In this document: positions 51,795 to 61,565 of the stretch, piece by piece | Layout of the letters: each line of letters begins with the position of its first letter | How positions within the stretch are numbered: the stretch's first letter is position 1 | Assembly: GCA_014055525.1 (NCBI GenBank) | Contig: WIAH01000005.1 | Coordinates: forward strand, 1 to 64,000 | Length of the DNA stretch: 64,000 bases | Direction of reading: 5' to 3' | DNA from: Nitrospira sp. CR1.3 | GTDB lineage: Bacteria; Nitrospirota; Nitrospiria; Nitrospirales; Nitrospiraceae | The notes under the pieces: model-generated | What the model saw: only the letters and a program-made list of their open reading frames with translations | Told to the model about the DNA's origin: nothing | Database searches by the model: none | Made by a program: the position numbers and the translations under genes

Positions 51795-53579
51795 ATGAAT
51801 AGCCCCATGCGTACGAGCCGACATTGGTCATCCAATCAGGGTGAGCGCGAGCTCCTCCCAAAGTACCTTGGCATCGCAACGCGATGTACCTTTCTGGTCC
51901 TGTTGATGTCCACAACCGGTTCGATTGCCCTCGGGGAGCAACCTCAGGTCCTTTCAGAGGAGAAGATAGCCGAGCAGGTCAAAGTTGTCTGGGAAAGCGG
52001 CGCGATCATCCCCGCGCTGGACATGCTCGAACAGGAGATTCAAGAGAATCCCTCCGCCTTCACGCTCTACAAGCTTCGCGGCGATATTTTGGCAACGTCT
52101 CGAGGTCCGCAGGAAGCGATCGAAGCCTACAACTCTGTCCTCGCAAAAACGCCGAATGCGCTGGACGTCAGGTGGGCAAAGTGGGGAGTGTTGGCGCGCT
52201 CAGGACAGGGAGAGGAAGCCATTGCCGAGTTGCGCCATATTGCCGAGACCGATGTTCAGAACCCCGTGATTCACTTGCGGCTGGCGCTGGAGCTTAGAAA
52301 ACTCGACCGGCTTGAAGAATCGCTGAGATCGTACCAAAGGGCCGTTGCCCTTGTTCCCGAACTGCTCGGTTGGCGATTGGCCTTGGCCCGTGCCCGTTTT
52401 GATCTTCTGGATTATGAAGGCGCAGAGATCGATGTTCAGTATGTGCTGGACAGGGTGCCGCCTGGTTCTCCGCTGGAATCCCCTGCCAAGACGCTGCTCT
52501 TGCTCGTTCAGGGAACCTCCCAGGAGCGGGGCCGGCGATTCGACCTCGTGCTGGCTCCGAAGAATATTTCACCGGCCAGACAGAAGGAATGGGCCCTCAT
52601 TCGTGCGGACGCCTGGAGACTCTATATTGACGGTCGATATCAAGAGGCAGTCCCGATCTATCGAAAACTCTTGGAGCTGAACCCCAATGATCCCACCGCC
52701 AATCATCAACTTGGATTGAGCTTGATGCATCTTGGTCGGTGCCAGGAAGCGCTGCCCGTATTCGGAGCGATGCTCAACCTGGACCCCAGCGACGAAGACT
52801 ATACCGACACGGTCTATCGAATGGGCCAGTGTATGGTCGACTTGGAACAATGGGAACAGGCTTTCGTCCATTTTCAAACCCTCTATGATTCCGCGGTCCA
52901 ATTCGAGGAAAACAACAAGAATGTCGAACTCCCTCCGGGCACACGCGTGCTGGACAAGCAGAAAATCAACCGATGGTTGGACAAGGTTCGTCCCCACGTC
53001 CCCGAATTGGCGAAACTCAAGGCAGAGGAGGCCGCGACCCGCGTCCCGGCCGGCAAGCCTTCAGGCGTCTCCGTACAGTCGGAGGAAGAATTGTACGCGA
53101 AAGCCGCCGAACGGATGAAACCTCAGAAGCCGCTGGAGATTCGCGCATCGCTCGCGGGCCGGGATGCCGATTTCAGTTGGTTTCGATTTGTCATCCCGGC
53201 CGGCAAAGTCATGCGGGATGATTTTCCGACCGGGGCCCATGAATTCATTCCGCTGAACCCGGGGGACAGCTTTCCCGTCACCCAGCATGAGATCTATCTG
53301 GTATTCGGACTGGTGTCGGCGTCCTATGACGCCGTGCCTCTCGCCGCACGATGTTACCTGGAAATGTCGGAGATGGCCGGCGAGCCGCGCGCTTCTGCCC
53401 AGGATCAAGTCATGATGGCCATGAACGACCAGTCGGGCTACTTCAAACTGGTCCCTCCTGCGCCCGGATGGATTCCCGGACTCTACCGTTGCGGGCTGTT
53501 CGCCGGGGAGCGCACTTCCGCGGATACTCAGGTTGATGAAGTCCGGTTTCGCATCGTCGAACCGACCGGATTGTCGTAG
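51795..53579 (+). CDS. Secreted TPR-repeat protein
   Basis: From the ATG at 51795, with GGAGAG upstream, the product has 594 residues. A signal sequence (TRCTFLVLLMSTTGSIALG) leads into helical TPR-like repeats over about residues 45-390 (for example VIPALDMLEQEIQENPSAFT and PNDPTANHQLGLSLMHLG). A later domain with beta-rich segments (FRFVIPAGKVMRDDFPTGAH and PGLYRCGLFAGER) follows a charged linker. The function is unknown; TPRs probably scaffold an envelope complex. A frame to 51633 is open but its extra residues have no signal-sequence logic. Confidence 0.77.
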   Translation: MNSPMRTSRHWSSNQGERELLPKYLGIATRCTFLVLLMSTTGSIALGEQPQVLSEEKIAEQVKVVWESGAIIPALDMLEQEIQENPSAFTLYKLRGDILATSRGPQEAIEAYNSVLAKTPNALDVRWAKWGVLARSGQGEEAIAELRHIAETDVQNPVIHLRLALELRKLDRLEESLRSYQRAVALVPELLGWRLALARARFDLLDYEGAEIDVQYVLDRVPPGSPLESPAKTLLLLVQGTSQERGRRFDLVLAPKNISPARQKEWALIRADAWRLYIDGRYQEAVPIYRKLLELNPNDPTANHQLGLSLMHLGRCQEALPVFGAMLNLDPSDEDYTDTVYRMGQCMVDLEQWEQAFVHFQTLYDSAVQFEENNKNVELPPGTRVLDKQKINRWLDKVRPHVPELAKLKAEEAATRVPAGKPSGVSVQSEEELYAKAAERMKPQKPLEIRASLAGRDADFSWFRFVIPAGKVMRDDFPTGAHEFIPLNPGDSFPVTQHEIYLVFGLVSASYDAVPLAARCYLEMSEMAGEPRASAQDQVMMAMNDQSGYFKLVPPAPGWIPGLYRCGLFAGERTSADTQVDEVRFRIVEPTGLS

Positions 53580-53711
53580 CACGCGCGCGAATCCGCTGCG
53601 CCTCCCGATTGCCGGCCAGGCCCGCGGGCCTTCCGCTCCCAAGCCATTATTCCCGTTGAAGAATTCCCTCTCCGCCTTCTCTTGACCGCAGTATGGGCGT
53701 AAGATTAATGC

Positions 53712-54224
53712 ATGGTTACGGTTCGAACAAAAGAGCAGCAGGCCGAGGCAATCGCGCATATGCTCGACGACATGATCCGCCTGCCGGGCACGAGCATCAG
53801 AATGGGAGCAGACCCCTTGTTGGGATTGATTCCGGTCGTCGGCGACGCCATCGCCACCTTGCTGGGCTCGGCCGTCCTGGTGATCGCGCGGCAATTGAAC
53901 ATACCCTGGCGCTTGGTGGTTTCCATGGCTTTCAATCAATTGAAGAACGGGCTCGTCGGCGCCGTTCCTTTTATCGGAGACCTGTACTCGTTCCACCTGA
54001 AGAGTAATGCGGTGAACACCGCACTCCTGCTTCGCGCCGTCAAACGGGGAGAGGACGGTACATGCCCTCTCACGACCCACCGGCTGACGATCCTGGACAT
54101 GGCGGGACTCGCAGCGCTCTCGCTTCCGATTATTGCGCTGGTCTGCTTCGTCAGCTTGTGGTTCTGGAAACGCGACATCTCCTACGTCTCGCTGTTCTTC
54201 CCCACCCCTTACAACAGCCGCTGA
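53712..54224 (+). CDS. DUF4112-family membrane protein
   Basis: The 170-residue protein begins with a short charged helix (QQAEAIAHMLDDMIRLPGTS). The family signature DPLLGLIPVVGDAIATLLG and the repeated GLVGAVPFIGDLYSFHLKSN match DUF4112. Three or more hydrophobic helices are present (VLVIARQLNIPWRLVVSM, LIIALVCFVSLWFW). The family has no assigned function. It starts 132 bases after the TPR gene on the same strand. Confidence 0.87.
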   Translation: MVTVRTKEQQAEAIAHMLDDMIRLPGTSIRMGADPLLGLIPVVGDAIATLLGSAVLVIARQLNIPWRLVVSMAFNQLKNGLVGAVPFIGDLYSFHLKSNAVNTALLLRAVKRGEDGTCPLTTHRLTILDMAGLAALSLPIIALVCFVSLWFWKRDISYVSLFFPTPYNSR

Positions 54225-54295
54225 ATCGCCGTCTTCGCGCTGAATTTCACACCTCGGAATGTTCGTCTGTGGTAAGGACAGGGAGCGGGAACTGC

Positions 54296-55402
54296 CTACA
54301 CAACGGTGACGCTCGCGGGAGGTTGGATCGGCAGGGAGATGACGAACGTTGTGCCCTTTCCTTCTTGACTGTCAACCGTAATCCGTCCGGCATGCGCGTC
54401 GACGACATCCTTCACGATCTTCATACCCAACCCCGTCCCACCAGCCTTCCTGCTGACCGAGCGGCTCGTGAACAGTCCCTCTCGAACCTCTTTCGGCATC
54501 CCTCTTCCCGTATCCTCCACGGTAAGCAGAATGGACCGAGCCGCCGCGTCGTGGCTTCCACGGATCGTGATCGCGCCCTGCGGAGGCACTTCGGGAACGG
54601 CATTGTGAACCAGGTTGTACAGGAGAGAGTACAGCCGGTTGCCGTCGCCCTGCACAACCGGCAAGGAATCGAGGCCTTCGAGGTGCAGAGTGATCTGTTT
54701 CTGTTGCACCAGCACCCGCAGTGTCTTCGCGACGCTCTCGGCGATTTTCATTATCTGACAGGGTTCGAATTGCTGTGGTGTTCTGGTCACCGCTACGTAG
54801 TCCGCGATCTCTTTCATGCGATCCTGAATCCGCCGGGACGTGTTGCGCAGGAGTTGAAGAACCTCTTCGCATGTCTGGTGATGCGCCTCGGATCGGACAG
54901 ACTTGATTTCAGGCAGCGACTTGAACAGATCGTCGATCTCCTCCGCAAGGAGGTCCGTTCCCGTCACCATCGGCATCAGGAGATTTTTCACATCATGACT
55001 GATCTCCCCCAGCAACTGGGTCATTTCCCCCGTCTGCTCGCGACGCTCCAAGGCCATTGCCAGGGCTGAGTCAATTTGGCCCGGTTCAAAAGGCTTCGTG
55101 ACGAAATCGACGGCTCCTTCCTTCATGGCTTCGACGGCCCGCTGAATGGTGCCGTAGGCGGTCAACATGACCACCGGAAGATTCGGCCACCGCTTCCTGA
55201 TCCGTCGCAGCGCCTCCATACCGCCGAGCCTCGGCATCGACACATCGAGGAAGACAAGATCGACCGTGGTTGACTCCACTGCAGTCACGGCCGCTTGCCC
55301 GTCACCCGCCGTGATCACCTCATGCCCCATCCAGCGGAACCGTTCCGCCAACGTGAACAGAATATCGGGCTCGTCATCGGCGACAAGAATCCGGATCCCC
55401 AT
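54296..55402 (-). CDS. Receiver-histidine kinase hybrid (receiver first)
   Basis: The 368-residue protein begins with a receiver (ILVADDEPDILFTLAERF, acceptor Asp in LVFLDVSMPRLGG, lysine in DFVTKPFEPGQI). A HisKA-like helix with His in LLGEISHDVKNLLMPMVTG follows. The HATPase has SLLYNLVHNAVPEVP, the G1 box VEDTGRGMPKEV and the G2 box GTGLGMKIVKDVVDAHAG. There is no membrane segment, so it is cytoplasmic. The receiver-first order is less common than the kinase-first hybrid and suggests input by phosphotransfer. No cognate gene lies next to it. Confidence 0.88.
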   Translation of the reverse strand: MGIRILVADDEPDILFTLAERFRWMGHEVITAGDGQAAVTAVESTTVDLVFLDVSMPRLGGMEALRRIRKRWPNLPVVMLTAYGTIQRAVEAMKEGAVDFVTKPFEPGQIDSALAMALERREQTGEMTQLLGEISHDVKNLLMPMVTGTDLLAEEIDDLFKSLPEIKSVRSEAHHQTCEEVLQLLRNTSRRIQDRMKEIADYVAVTRTPQQFEPCQIMKIAESVAKTLRVLVQQKQITLHLEGLDSLPVVQGDGNRLYSLLYNLVHNAVPEVPPQGAITIRGSHDAAARSILLTVEDTGRGMPKEVREGLFTSRSVSRKAGGTGLGMKIVKDVVDAHAGRITVDSQEGKGTTFVISLPIQPPASVTVV

Positions 55403-55767
55403 ATCTGTCCTCCATTTGCTCCTACGTTATACTGGTCCGAAGTGGGCTCGACGTCTGTTTGTCACTAGAGAAAGCAAGAGGCACGCCACGATGGAGCGAA
55501 GGAATATCTCAGATTTCAGAAGGGAATTGCGCACGTGAGTTCGAACCCGGTGAATCCATTAAGATCTGAGCGGAATCACTTCTGATACAGCATCAGTTGT
55601 AACCAAGACTCCCTGCTATCGGAGCATCGCATCTCTGTCACTTTGAGCCGAGGCACTGGATTAATCGCGCAATGGAAGCAGGGTCCTTACCATGGGATAG
55701 AGGGGCTGGTGGCGGGCTGGATTGTCGGGAGATGCGCTCTAGTCTTTTTACTCGCTCCTGTCTTCAT
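55403..55767. other. 365-base gap without a recognisable gene
   Basis: Between the receiver-kinase hybrid gene and the NTF2-like gene, no supported ORF, tRNA or clear repeat was found. It is the region upstream of the kinase hybrid, so its promoter should lie here, but I could not place boxes with confidence. Confidence 0.5.
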
Positions 55768-56313
55768 TCAAAATAACGGATGAGGCGCGGTGCCGAATTG
55801 GCGGACGGCCTTATCACCCCCGAGGTTGCCGACGATGCGCCAGCCGCCTTTTCCCTTTACAAGGCGGTGCACTTCCTGATGCCAGCTATCGATCGGGATT
55901 CGCTGTTTCGTCTCCTTCGAGTTGGCCCAGACGGCGCCGGTGCAGGTGATTTCGGCGGTGCTATCCTTCCCCGTCTTCGTGACCTTGATCGTCGAAAACG
56001 TGTGGATGTTGGCAATCAAGTCGTATCGCGCGAACAAGTCAGCCCAAATCTTTCGAATGTCGTCCCGCCTCAGGCCGTGAAATTGATAGTTCTTGGCGTA
56101 CAACCCCATCAGGGAATCGATATCGCGCGCCCGGATGGCTTCCTGTGCCCGATCAAAGGTGCCGATGAGCTCCATGATGCTCTCCTGGTCGGCTTCGATT
56201 ACCGCCTCAGGAAGAATCTGAGTCAGCGCCAAAGCAAGTGGGGGAAAAGCAACCGGCATGGATACGATCAGGATGAGAACGGCGCGGGCGATGAGCGTGA
56301 CGATTGTCTTCAT
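55768..56313 (-). CDS. Secreted NTF2-like/SnoaL-like domain protein
   Basis: The 181-residue product has a hydrophobic N-terminal signal (TLIARAVLILIVSMPVAFPP). An NTF2-like alpha-beta domain follows: IMELIGTFDRAQEAIRARDI, MGLYAKNYQFHGLRRDDI, and a late SWHQEVHRLVKGKGGWRIVG. Such domains serve as enzymes or binding modules and sequence does not tell which. It is transcribed away from the efflux operon, with 313 bases between. No conserved catalytic residues stand out. Confidence 0.75.
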   Translation of the reverse strand: MKTIVTLIARAVLILIVSMPVAFPPLALALTQILPEAVIEADQESIMELIGTFDRAQEAIRARDIDSLMGLYAKNYQFHGLRRDDIRKIWADLFARYDLIANIHTFSTIKVTKTGKDSTAEITCTGAVWANSKETKQRIPIDSWHQEVHRLVKGKGGWRIVGNLGGDKAVRQFGTAPHPLF

Positions 56314-56626
56314 GATGCCCTCCTCGGCTAGACCAGGCTGCTACTCCTGCAGACGGCCTTTGACCCAGAGGACGTTTTCTCCAACAAAATACTGCTCCCC
56401 TCCACGAAAACTATCAAGTGGTAGGACAGTAGGAGGCAGACTTCCGTTGCTCTGGAGAAGTTCCAGGCGACTATGGAATTTCTCCCCGCCATATACCTTG
56501 CTATTCGCATCTCATAATTGTCTGTCATGTTGAAGTATTTACATCAAGTTATTGATATTACGAATATGTTATCTCTCTACCAAACCTTCACACAACCCGG
56601 CATGTTCCCTGCTCTCCTTCCATCCG
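56314..56626. other. 313-base divergent intergenic region
   Basis: No gene is supported between the NTF2-like gene and the receiver gene. A more AT-rich stretch at about 56540-56575 (near CAAGTTATTGATATTACG) probably contains the promoter of the efflux operon, but exact boxes are not assigned. Confidence 0.45.
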
Positions 56627-57067
56627 ATGTCCAACCGCTCATGCATCCTATTGATCGACGACAGCCCCGGCGAATGTGAGCTGTTCCGCCAGGCGCTTGC
56701 CAGAGCCGACCTCGATGTTGCGCTCTACGCTGAACACGATGCGGAGGCGGCGCTTCATTTTCTCTCCGATCGCGCGGGGCGTGAGCCCCTTCCCGCTGTG
56801 GTTCTGCTGGATTGGCGCCTCCGGAACGAGCGGGGCGACGGGTTTCTGAGAAAACTGCGGGCCGACCACCGTTTGGCTGTAATTCCGGTCGTTGTCTTCA
56901 GCACATCCGATGATGTTGCGGACCTTTCGGCCGCCTATGCCAACGGCACGAACAGCTACGTCGTGAAACCAGGCACATTCGATGAGCTCGTCCGATGCGT
57001 CAGAGTGATGTGCCGATTCTGGATCAATTGCAACGTGACGCCTCACATGGTTGAAAGCCGATGCTGA
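56627..57067 (+). CDS. Response regulator receiver leading the efflux operon
   Basis: The 146-residue receiver begins ILLIDDSPGECELFRQAL. Its acceptor Asp is in AVVLLDWRLRNERGDGF, the switch residues in VVVFSTSDDVADL and the Lys in SYVVKPGTFDELVRC, similar to phytochrome-partner (Rcp1-type) receivers. There is no output domain. The chosen ATG lacks a strong ribosome site; an upstream frame to 56552 is also open. Its 3' end overlaps the RND transporter start by seven bases, an unusual coupling of a bare receiver with a pump gene. Confidence 0.85.
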   Translation: MSNRSCILLIDDSPGECELFRQALARADLDVALYAEHDAEAALHFLSDRAGREPLPAVVLLDWRLRNERGDGFLRKLRADHRLAVIPVVVFSTSDDVADLSAAYANGTNSYVVKPGTFDELVRCVRVMCRFWINCNVTPHMVESRC

Positions 57068-60000
57068 CCCGCGCTGCCCTCAAGAACCCCTATGCCGTCT
57101 TTGCCGTCTGCATGATCGCGCTCGTGCTCGGCGCGGTCTCGTACAAGAAAATGCGCGTGGACATCTTTCCAGAAATCAAGATCCCCACCATCCTCGTCAC
57201 GACGTTCTACCGCGGCATGAGTCCCAGCGAGATGGAGGGCGCGATCACGTTGAAGATGGAGCAGCGCTTCGTCGAAGCCAGCTACGTCGAGCACATCGAG
57301 TCGCAATCGCTCGCGGGCATGAGCTACATCAAGGTCTTCTTCCAACCGGAATACGGCATTGACGCGGCGCAGTCGGAGTTGACCAGTCTGGCCTACAGCA
57401 TCATTCGCCTCTTGCCGCCCGGAGTCTATCCGCCGTCGGTCTACAAATTCGGCGTCGCGAGCCTGCCCGTCGGCCTGCTTTCTGTCAGCAGCGAGACGTT
57501 GGGACCGAAAGAGATCCGCGACCTGGCATACTTCACGGTTCGCCAGCAGATCGCGACGATCCCCGGCATCTCCTTCGGTCCTCCGCTTGGCGGGAAGGTC
57601 CGACAGATCACCGTGTTTCTCGATCAACAACGGATGCTGGCGCGGGGCGTTTCGCCCTCCGATGTCGTGAAGGCGATCAATGCCCAGAGCGCGATCATCC
57701 CGGCCGGCGACATCAAGATCGGCGATCTGGACTACTACGTGTACAGTAACAGTCTCGTCGGCGTCGTGGACAAGATCAACGACATCCCGATCAAAGTCGT
57801 GAACGGAACGCCCATCCTTGTCCGCGACATCGGCACCGCGGCCGACAGCGCTGCGATCCAGACATCGATCGTTCGGGTGAACGGCCGAGAAGCGACGTAC
57901 ATTCCGATTACGAGACAGGAGGGAGCCAACACGCTCGAAGTGACGGACGGTATCCGCGCCAAGCTGCCGAAGCTGACCGAGATCCCCGCCAATACATCGG
58001 TCAAATTCATCTACGATCAGTCGCTCTATATCCGGCAGGCGATCGCCAACCTGCAGAAGGAAGGATTGCTCGGAGCAGGACTGGCCGGCTTGATGATTTT
58101 TCTGTTCCTGCGAAGCATCAAAGCCGCGCTGGTTGTGGGGCTGGCCATTCCTCTCTCGTTGACCGCAGCCCTGGTCGCGCTTTACCTGACCGGGCAAAGT
58201 GTCAATATCATGACCTTGGGTGGACTTGCGCTGGTTATCGGAACGCTCCTGGACAACAACATCGTGGTGCAGGAGAACCTGCACCGCCACCTGGAGATGG
58301 GCAAGGACGGGCGTTCGGCCGCCGAAGACAGCGCGACCGAATTGACGCTGCCGATTTTCGTCGCGACGATCTGTATTCTCATCGTCTACCTGCCGATCAT
58401 CTTTTTCTCCGGCATCATCAAGTATCTCTTCGTGCCGCTGGCCATGACCGTCGCCTTTGCGATGCTGGCGGATTACGCCGTTTCGATGTCGGTGACGCCG
58501 GTGGTATTGGCCCGACTCTATTCCCGTGGTCATGGAAACGGATCGTCGGAAGAAGGATCCGCCTCAGAAGGCTGGTTCCGCTTCGTGCTCGCAATCTATC
58601 AGCCGCTCCTGCGCGCCGGCGTGCGTTTCAAAGGGATCGTGATGATCCTGGCGCTTCTCGCGCTGGTCGGTACGAGCGCTCTGCTCCTTCCTCGTCTGCA
58701 TACCGAGTTCTTCCCCAGGGTCGACGCCGGCAACTTTACGATGATCGTCAGCGCGCCTGAGGGCTCGCGCATCGAGAAGACGACGGCGATCGTCGCTGAA
58801 ATCGAACGACTGGTGCAGGACACGATCTCGAAGCCCGACCTGGAGGAAGTCATCTCGAACACCGGGCTCTACTTCGGCGATGCAGCCCGTTTCGCCCCTA
58901 ATACGGGCAACCACACGGCCTTTGTCCTCGTCAATCTGGTCACCGGCCATGAGGGCCGCACCGAGGACTATATCGCCACGCTGCGCTCGAAGCTTCGTCG
59001 ATCCCTTCCGGGTGTAGAGGTGAGCTTTCAGACCGGCGGAATCATCAGCGACGTGCTGAATTTCGGCCTGCGCGCGCCCATCGACATTCAGGTAAAAGGT
59101 CCGCGACTTGACATCATTCGTCCGGTCGCCGAGGAAATCAGAGAAAAAGTCGCGCAGGTGGATGACACGACCGATGTCCGCATCAAGCAAGGCAAGAGTT
59201 ATCCGGAGCTTCACGTCAACGTGGACCGGATGAAGGCCGCCTATTTCGGGCTGACCCAGGATCGCGTCATTGTGGACGTCATCACCGGTATCAGCTCGAA
59301 TCTGGCGTTGAGCCCCAACTTCTGGCTCGACCCGAAAACAGCCAACGGATACTTTCTGTTGGCGCAGTATCCGGAACAGTCTCTCACCAAGACGGAAGAC
59401 CTCTTGAACATCCCAATCATCGGCGCCCGCACTCCGTTGAACCCCACGTCTGCCCTGACCACGGCGGGGACGAGCGGCTCCACGATCGCGTTGCAGAATA
59501 CGCCGTTCGCCGGTCGCAATCTCGACCTGTCTGCCGGCTTTTATGCCGGTGATGAACGACGGGGACCGCCGGTCCTGCTGCGCGACGTCGCCTCGCTCGA
59601 GATGAAGACCGGTCCGGACAGCGTCGATCACTACGACCTTTCTCGTCTGATCGACGTCCTGGTGACTCCGATCGGCAACGATCTGGGACGCGTAGCCCGA
59701 GAGATCGAAAAAGTCCTGGCCACGGTTGAACTCCCGAAGGACGTAACGATCGATATCAAAGGCGAAGTGGCCAACATGCGCGGAGCCTTCGGCAACTTTG
59801 CGCTGGCGCTTCCGCTGGCCGTGCTCTTGATCTATCTGGTGATGGTCGGACTGTTCCGATCGATGGTGGATCCGTTAATCATTCTGGTCGCCGTGCCTCT
59901 CGGCTGGATCGGCACGGTCCTGATGCTGCACCTGACCAATACCTCCGCGAACGTGGAATCCATGATCGGCACACTCATGATGATGGGCATCGTGGTGTCG

Positions 60001-60327
60001 AACAGCATCCTGCTGGTCGATTTCGCGAACCGGATGGTCCGGGCCGGAGCGACGGCGGAACGGGCTGTGCTGGAGGCAGGCAGGCGGCGGATCAGGCCGA
60101 TTCTCATGACGGCACTGGCGACCATCCTCGGACTGTTGCCGCTGGCCTTGGGATTCGGCGAAGGAAATGAAACGATGGTACCGCTGGCCCGGGCGGTCGT
60201 CGGCGGCCTGGCCGTGTCCACAGTCATGACCTTACTGGTCGTGCCGGTGATACACGCGATGATTTTGAACCGACGTGTGCATGTCATCGAGTCCCAGACG
60301 CCGGTCGCCACCGGAGAGGAAATCTAA
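57061..60327 (+). CDS. RND efflux transporter, inner-membrane permease (AcrB-type)
   Basis: The 1088-residue permease is driven by proton motive force and exports drugs, metals or metabolites. It has the expected 12 membrane helices: one at the N-terminus (AVFAVCMIALVLGAVSYKKM), blocks near 330-550 and 870-1070, and two large periplasmic loops. The central PLSLTAALVALYLTGQSVNI and ALVIGTLLDNNIVVQENLHR parallel AcrB TM4. The late FANRMVRAGATAERAVLEAG also fits. The HlyD and TolC partners follow on the same strand. The DD pair of AcrB is replaced here by DNN, so the proton relay may differ. Substrate is unknown. Confidence 0.95.
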   Translation: MLTRAALKNPYAVFAVCMIALVLGAVSYKKMRVDIFPEIKIPTILVTTFYRGMSPSEMEGAITLKMEQRFVEASYVEHIESQSLAGMSYIKVFFQPEYGIDAAQSELTSLAYSIIRLLPPGVYPPSVYKFGVASLPVGLLSVSSETLGPKEIRDLAYFTVRQQIATIPGISFGPPLGGKVRQITVFLDQQRMLARGVSPSDVVKAINAQSAIIPAGDIKIGDLDYYVYSNSLVGVVDKINDIPIKVVNGTPILVRDIGTAADSAAIQTSIVRVNGREATYIPITRQEGANTLEVTDGIRAKLPKLTEIPANTSVKFIYDQSLYIRQAIANLQKEGLLGAGLAGLMIFLFLRSIKAALVVGLAIPLSLTAALVALYLTGQSVNIMTLGGLALVIGTLLDNNIVVQENLHRHLEMGKDGRSAAEDSATELTLPIFVATICILIVYLPIIFFSGIIKYLFVPLAMTVAFAMLADYAVSMSVTPVVLARLYSRGHGNGSSEEGSASEGWFRFVLAIYQPLLRAGVRFKGIVMILALLALVGTSALLLPRLHTEFFPRVDAGNFTMIVSAPEGSRIEKTTAIVAEIERLVQDTISKPDLEEVISNTGLYFGDAARFAPNTGNHTAFVLVNLVTGHEGRTEDYIATLRSKLRRSLPGVEVSFQTGGIISDVLNFGLRAPIDIQVKGPRLDIIRPVAEEIREKVAQVDDTTDVRIKQGKSYPELHVNVDRMKAAYFGLTQDRVIVDVITGISSNLALSPNFWLDPKTANGYFLLAQYPEQSLTKTEDLLNIPIIGARTPLNPTSALTTAGTSGSTIALQNTPFAGRNLDLSAGFYAGDERRGPPVLLRDVASLEMKTGPDSVDHYDLSRLIDVLVTPIGNDLGRVAREIEKVLATVELPKDVTIDIKGEVANMRGAFGNFALALPLAVLLIYLVMVGLFRSMVDPLIILVAVPLGWIGTVLMLHLTNTSANVESMIGTLMMMGIVVSNSILLVDFANRMVRAGATAERAVLEAGRRRIRPILMTALATILGLLPLALGFGEGNETMVPLARAVVGGLAVSTVMTLLVVPVIHAMILNRRVHVIESQTPVATGEEI

Positions 60328-60331
60328 GGTT

Positions 60332-61537
60332 ATGTCGAAACAATACCTGAAGGTCCTGCTCGTTCTTCTACTTATCGTCACCGGATGCGAGCGGGATGAG
60401 GCAGGCCAAAAAGCCAAACTCCCCGCCCAGGCTGCAGATAGGGCTGACGAAAACGGCGCCCCCCCGGCCGTCGACAACCAGCCCGTAGACGTACAAGTGA
60501 CGAAACCGGCCAGGCAGGACCTGATCTACACGATTACCCTGCCGGCGAACATCGCGCCGTTTTATCAGACGACGCTGTACGCGAAGGTATCAGGCTATCT
60601 GAAATGGATCGGCCCCGACAAGGGCGACACCGTCAAGAAGGATCAAGTGGTCGCCATTATCGATGCCCCCGAAGTCGAAGAGCAGTACCAACAGGCCGCC
60701 GCGGACTACAAGATCAAGAAGATCACGTACGAACGGCTGGGCAAGGTGTGGAAGGAGTCGCCGGACGTCATCGCCAAACAGGATGTCGACGTGGCCGAGG
60801 CGGCCTACGAAGGCGCGAAGAATCTCATGCAGCAGCGCGCGGTACTGCGCGACTATACGAAAGTCCGCGCGCCGTACGACGGCACGATCACCGCTCGCTT
60901 TGCCGACCCCGGCGCCCTGATTCAGGTCGCCACCTCGTCGGCGACGACTGCGATCCCGCTCTTCACTATCATGGACTTGAACACGGTCCGCGTCTACGCC
61001 AACGTCCCGCAGGACGATTCGCCGTGGATTGTGCCGGGCAAGTCAAAAGCGACTGTGACAGTGAAAGAACTGCCTGATCGTCCGTTCAACGGCACCATCA
61101 CCCGCTCGACCTTGGCGCTCGACCCCTCGACGCGCAGTCTCCTCGTCGAAGTGGATCTGCCGAATCCTGATCATACGCTTAAGCCTGGCACTTACGCCGA
61201 GCTGGCGATCGGCCTGCGTGAGATCCCCAATGCCCTGGTGCTGCCGCCGCAAGCGGTGATCAGCGGTCCCAAAGGCAAATCCGTCTTCATTATCGAGCAT
61301 GGCAAAGCGAAATCCGTTCCAGTGCAGACCGGTATCACGAACGGTGGGTACGTCGAAATCACCAATGGTCTGCAGGGCGATGAAGAGGTGGTGGTCGTCG
61401 GCAAACGCAAACTGCTGGACGGATCGGTCGTGGTGAGCTCGCCATTCAAGCTGCCGGACGCGAAGCCATCCCAGCAGAAGTTTGAACGGAAATCGGCCGG
61501 TTTGCCTACTGCTCCTTCCGCTGTACCCATCAAATGA
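60332..61537 (+). CDS. RND efflux periplasmic adaptor lipoprotein (HlyD/AcrA family)
   Basis: The ATG at 60332 (401 residues) gives a lipoprotein signal with lipobox LIVTGC. The body has the biotinyl-lipoyl-like opening LYAKVSGYLKWIGPDKGDTV, a helical hairpin, and the half-lipoyl VRAPYDGTITARFADPGALI, then beta-barrel segments ending VQTGITNGGYVEITNGLQGD. It links the inner-membrane pump to TolC. It starts four bases after the pump stop, so the three genes are an operon. Confidence 0.93.
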   Translation: MSKQYLKVLLVLLLIVTGCERDEAGQKAKLPAQAADRADENGAPPAVDNQPVDVQVTKPARQDLIYTITLPANIAPFYQTTLYAKVSGYLKWIGPDKGDTVKKDQVVAIIDAPEVEEQYQQAAADYKIKKITYERLGKVWKESPDVIAKQDVDVAEAAYEGAKNLMQQRAVLRDYTKVRAPYDGTITARFADPGALIQVATSSATTAIPLFTIMDLNTVRVYANVPQDDSPWIVPGKSKATVTVKELPDRPFNGTITRSTLALDPSTRSLLVEVDLPNPDHTLKPGTYAELAIGLREIPNALVLPPQAVISGPKGKSVFIIEHGKAKSVPVQTGITNGGYVEITNGLQGDEEVVVVGKRKLLDGSVVVSSPFKLPDAKPSQQKFERKSAGLPTAPSAVPIK

Positions 61538-61565
61538 CTGCCCTAACGACACATAAGGAGGCATC

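Noticed and set aside
57043-59631. Long minus-strand open frames opposite the RND permease
   Set aside because: They mirror the codon bias of the pump gene, have Asp/Arg/His-rich sequences without domains, and the plus-strand family match is strong.
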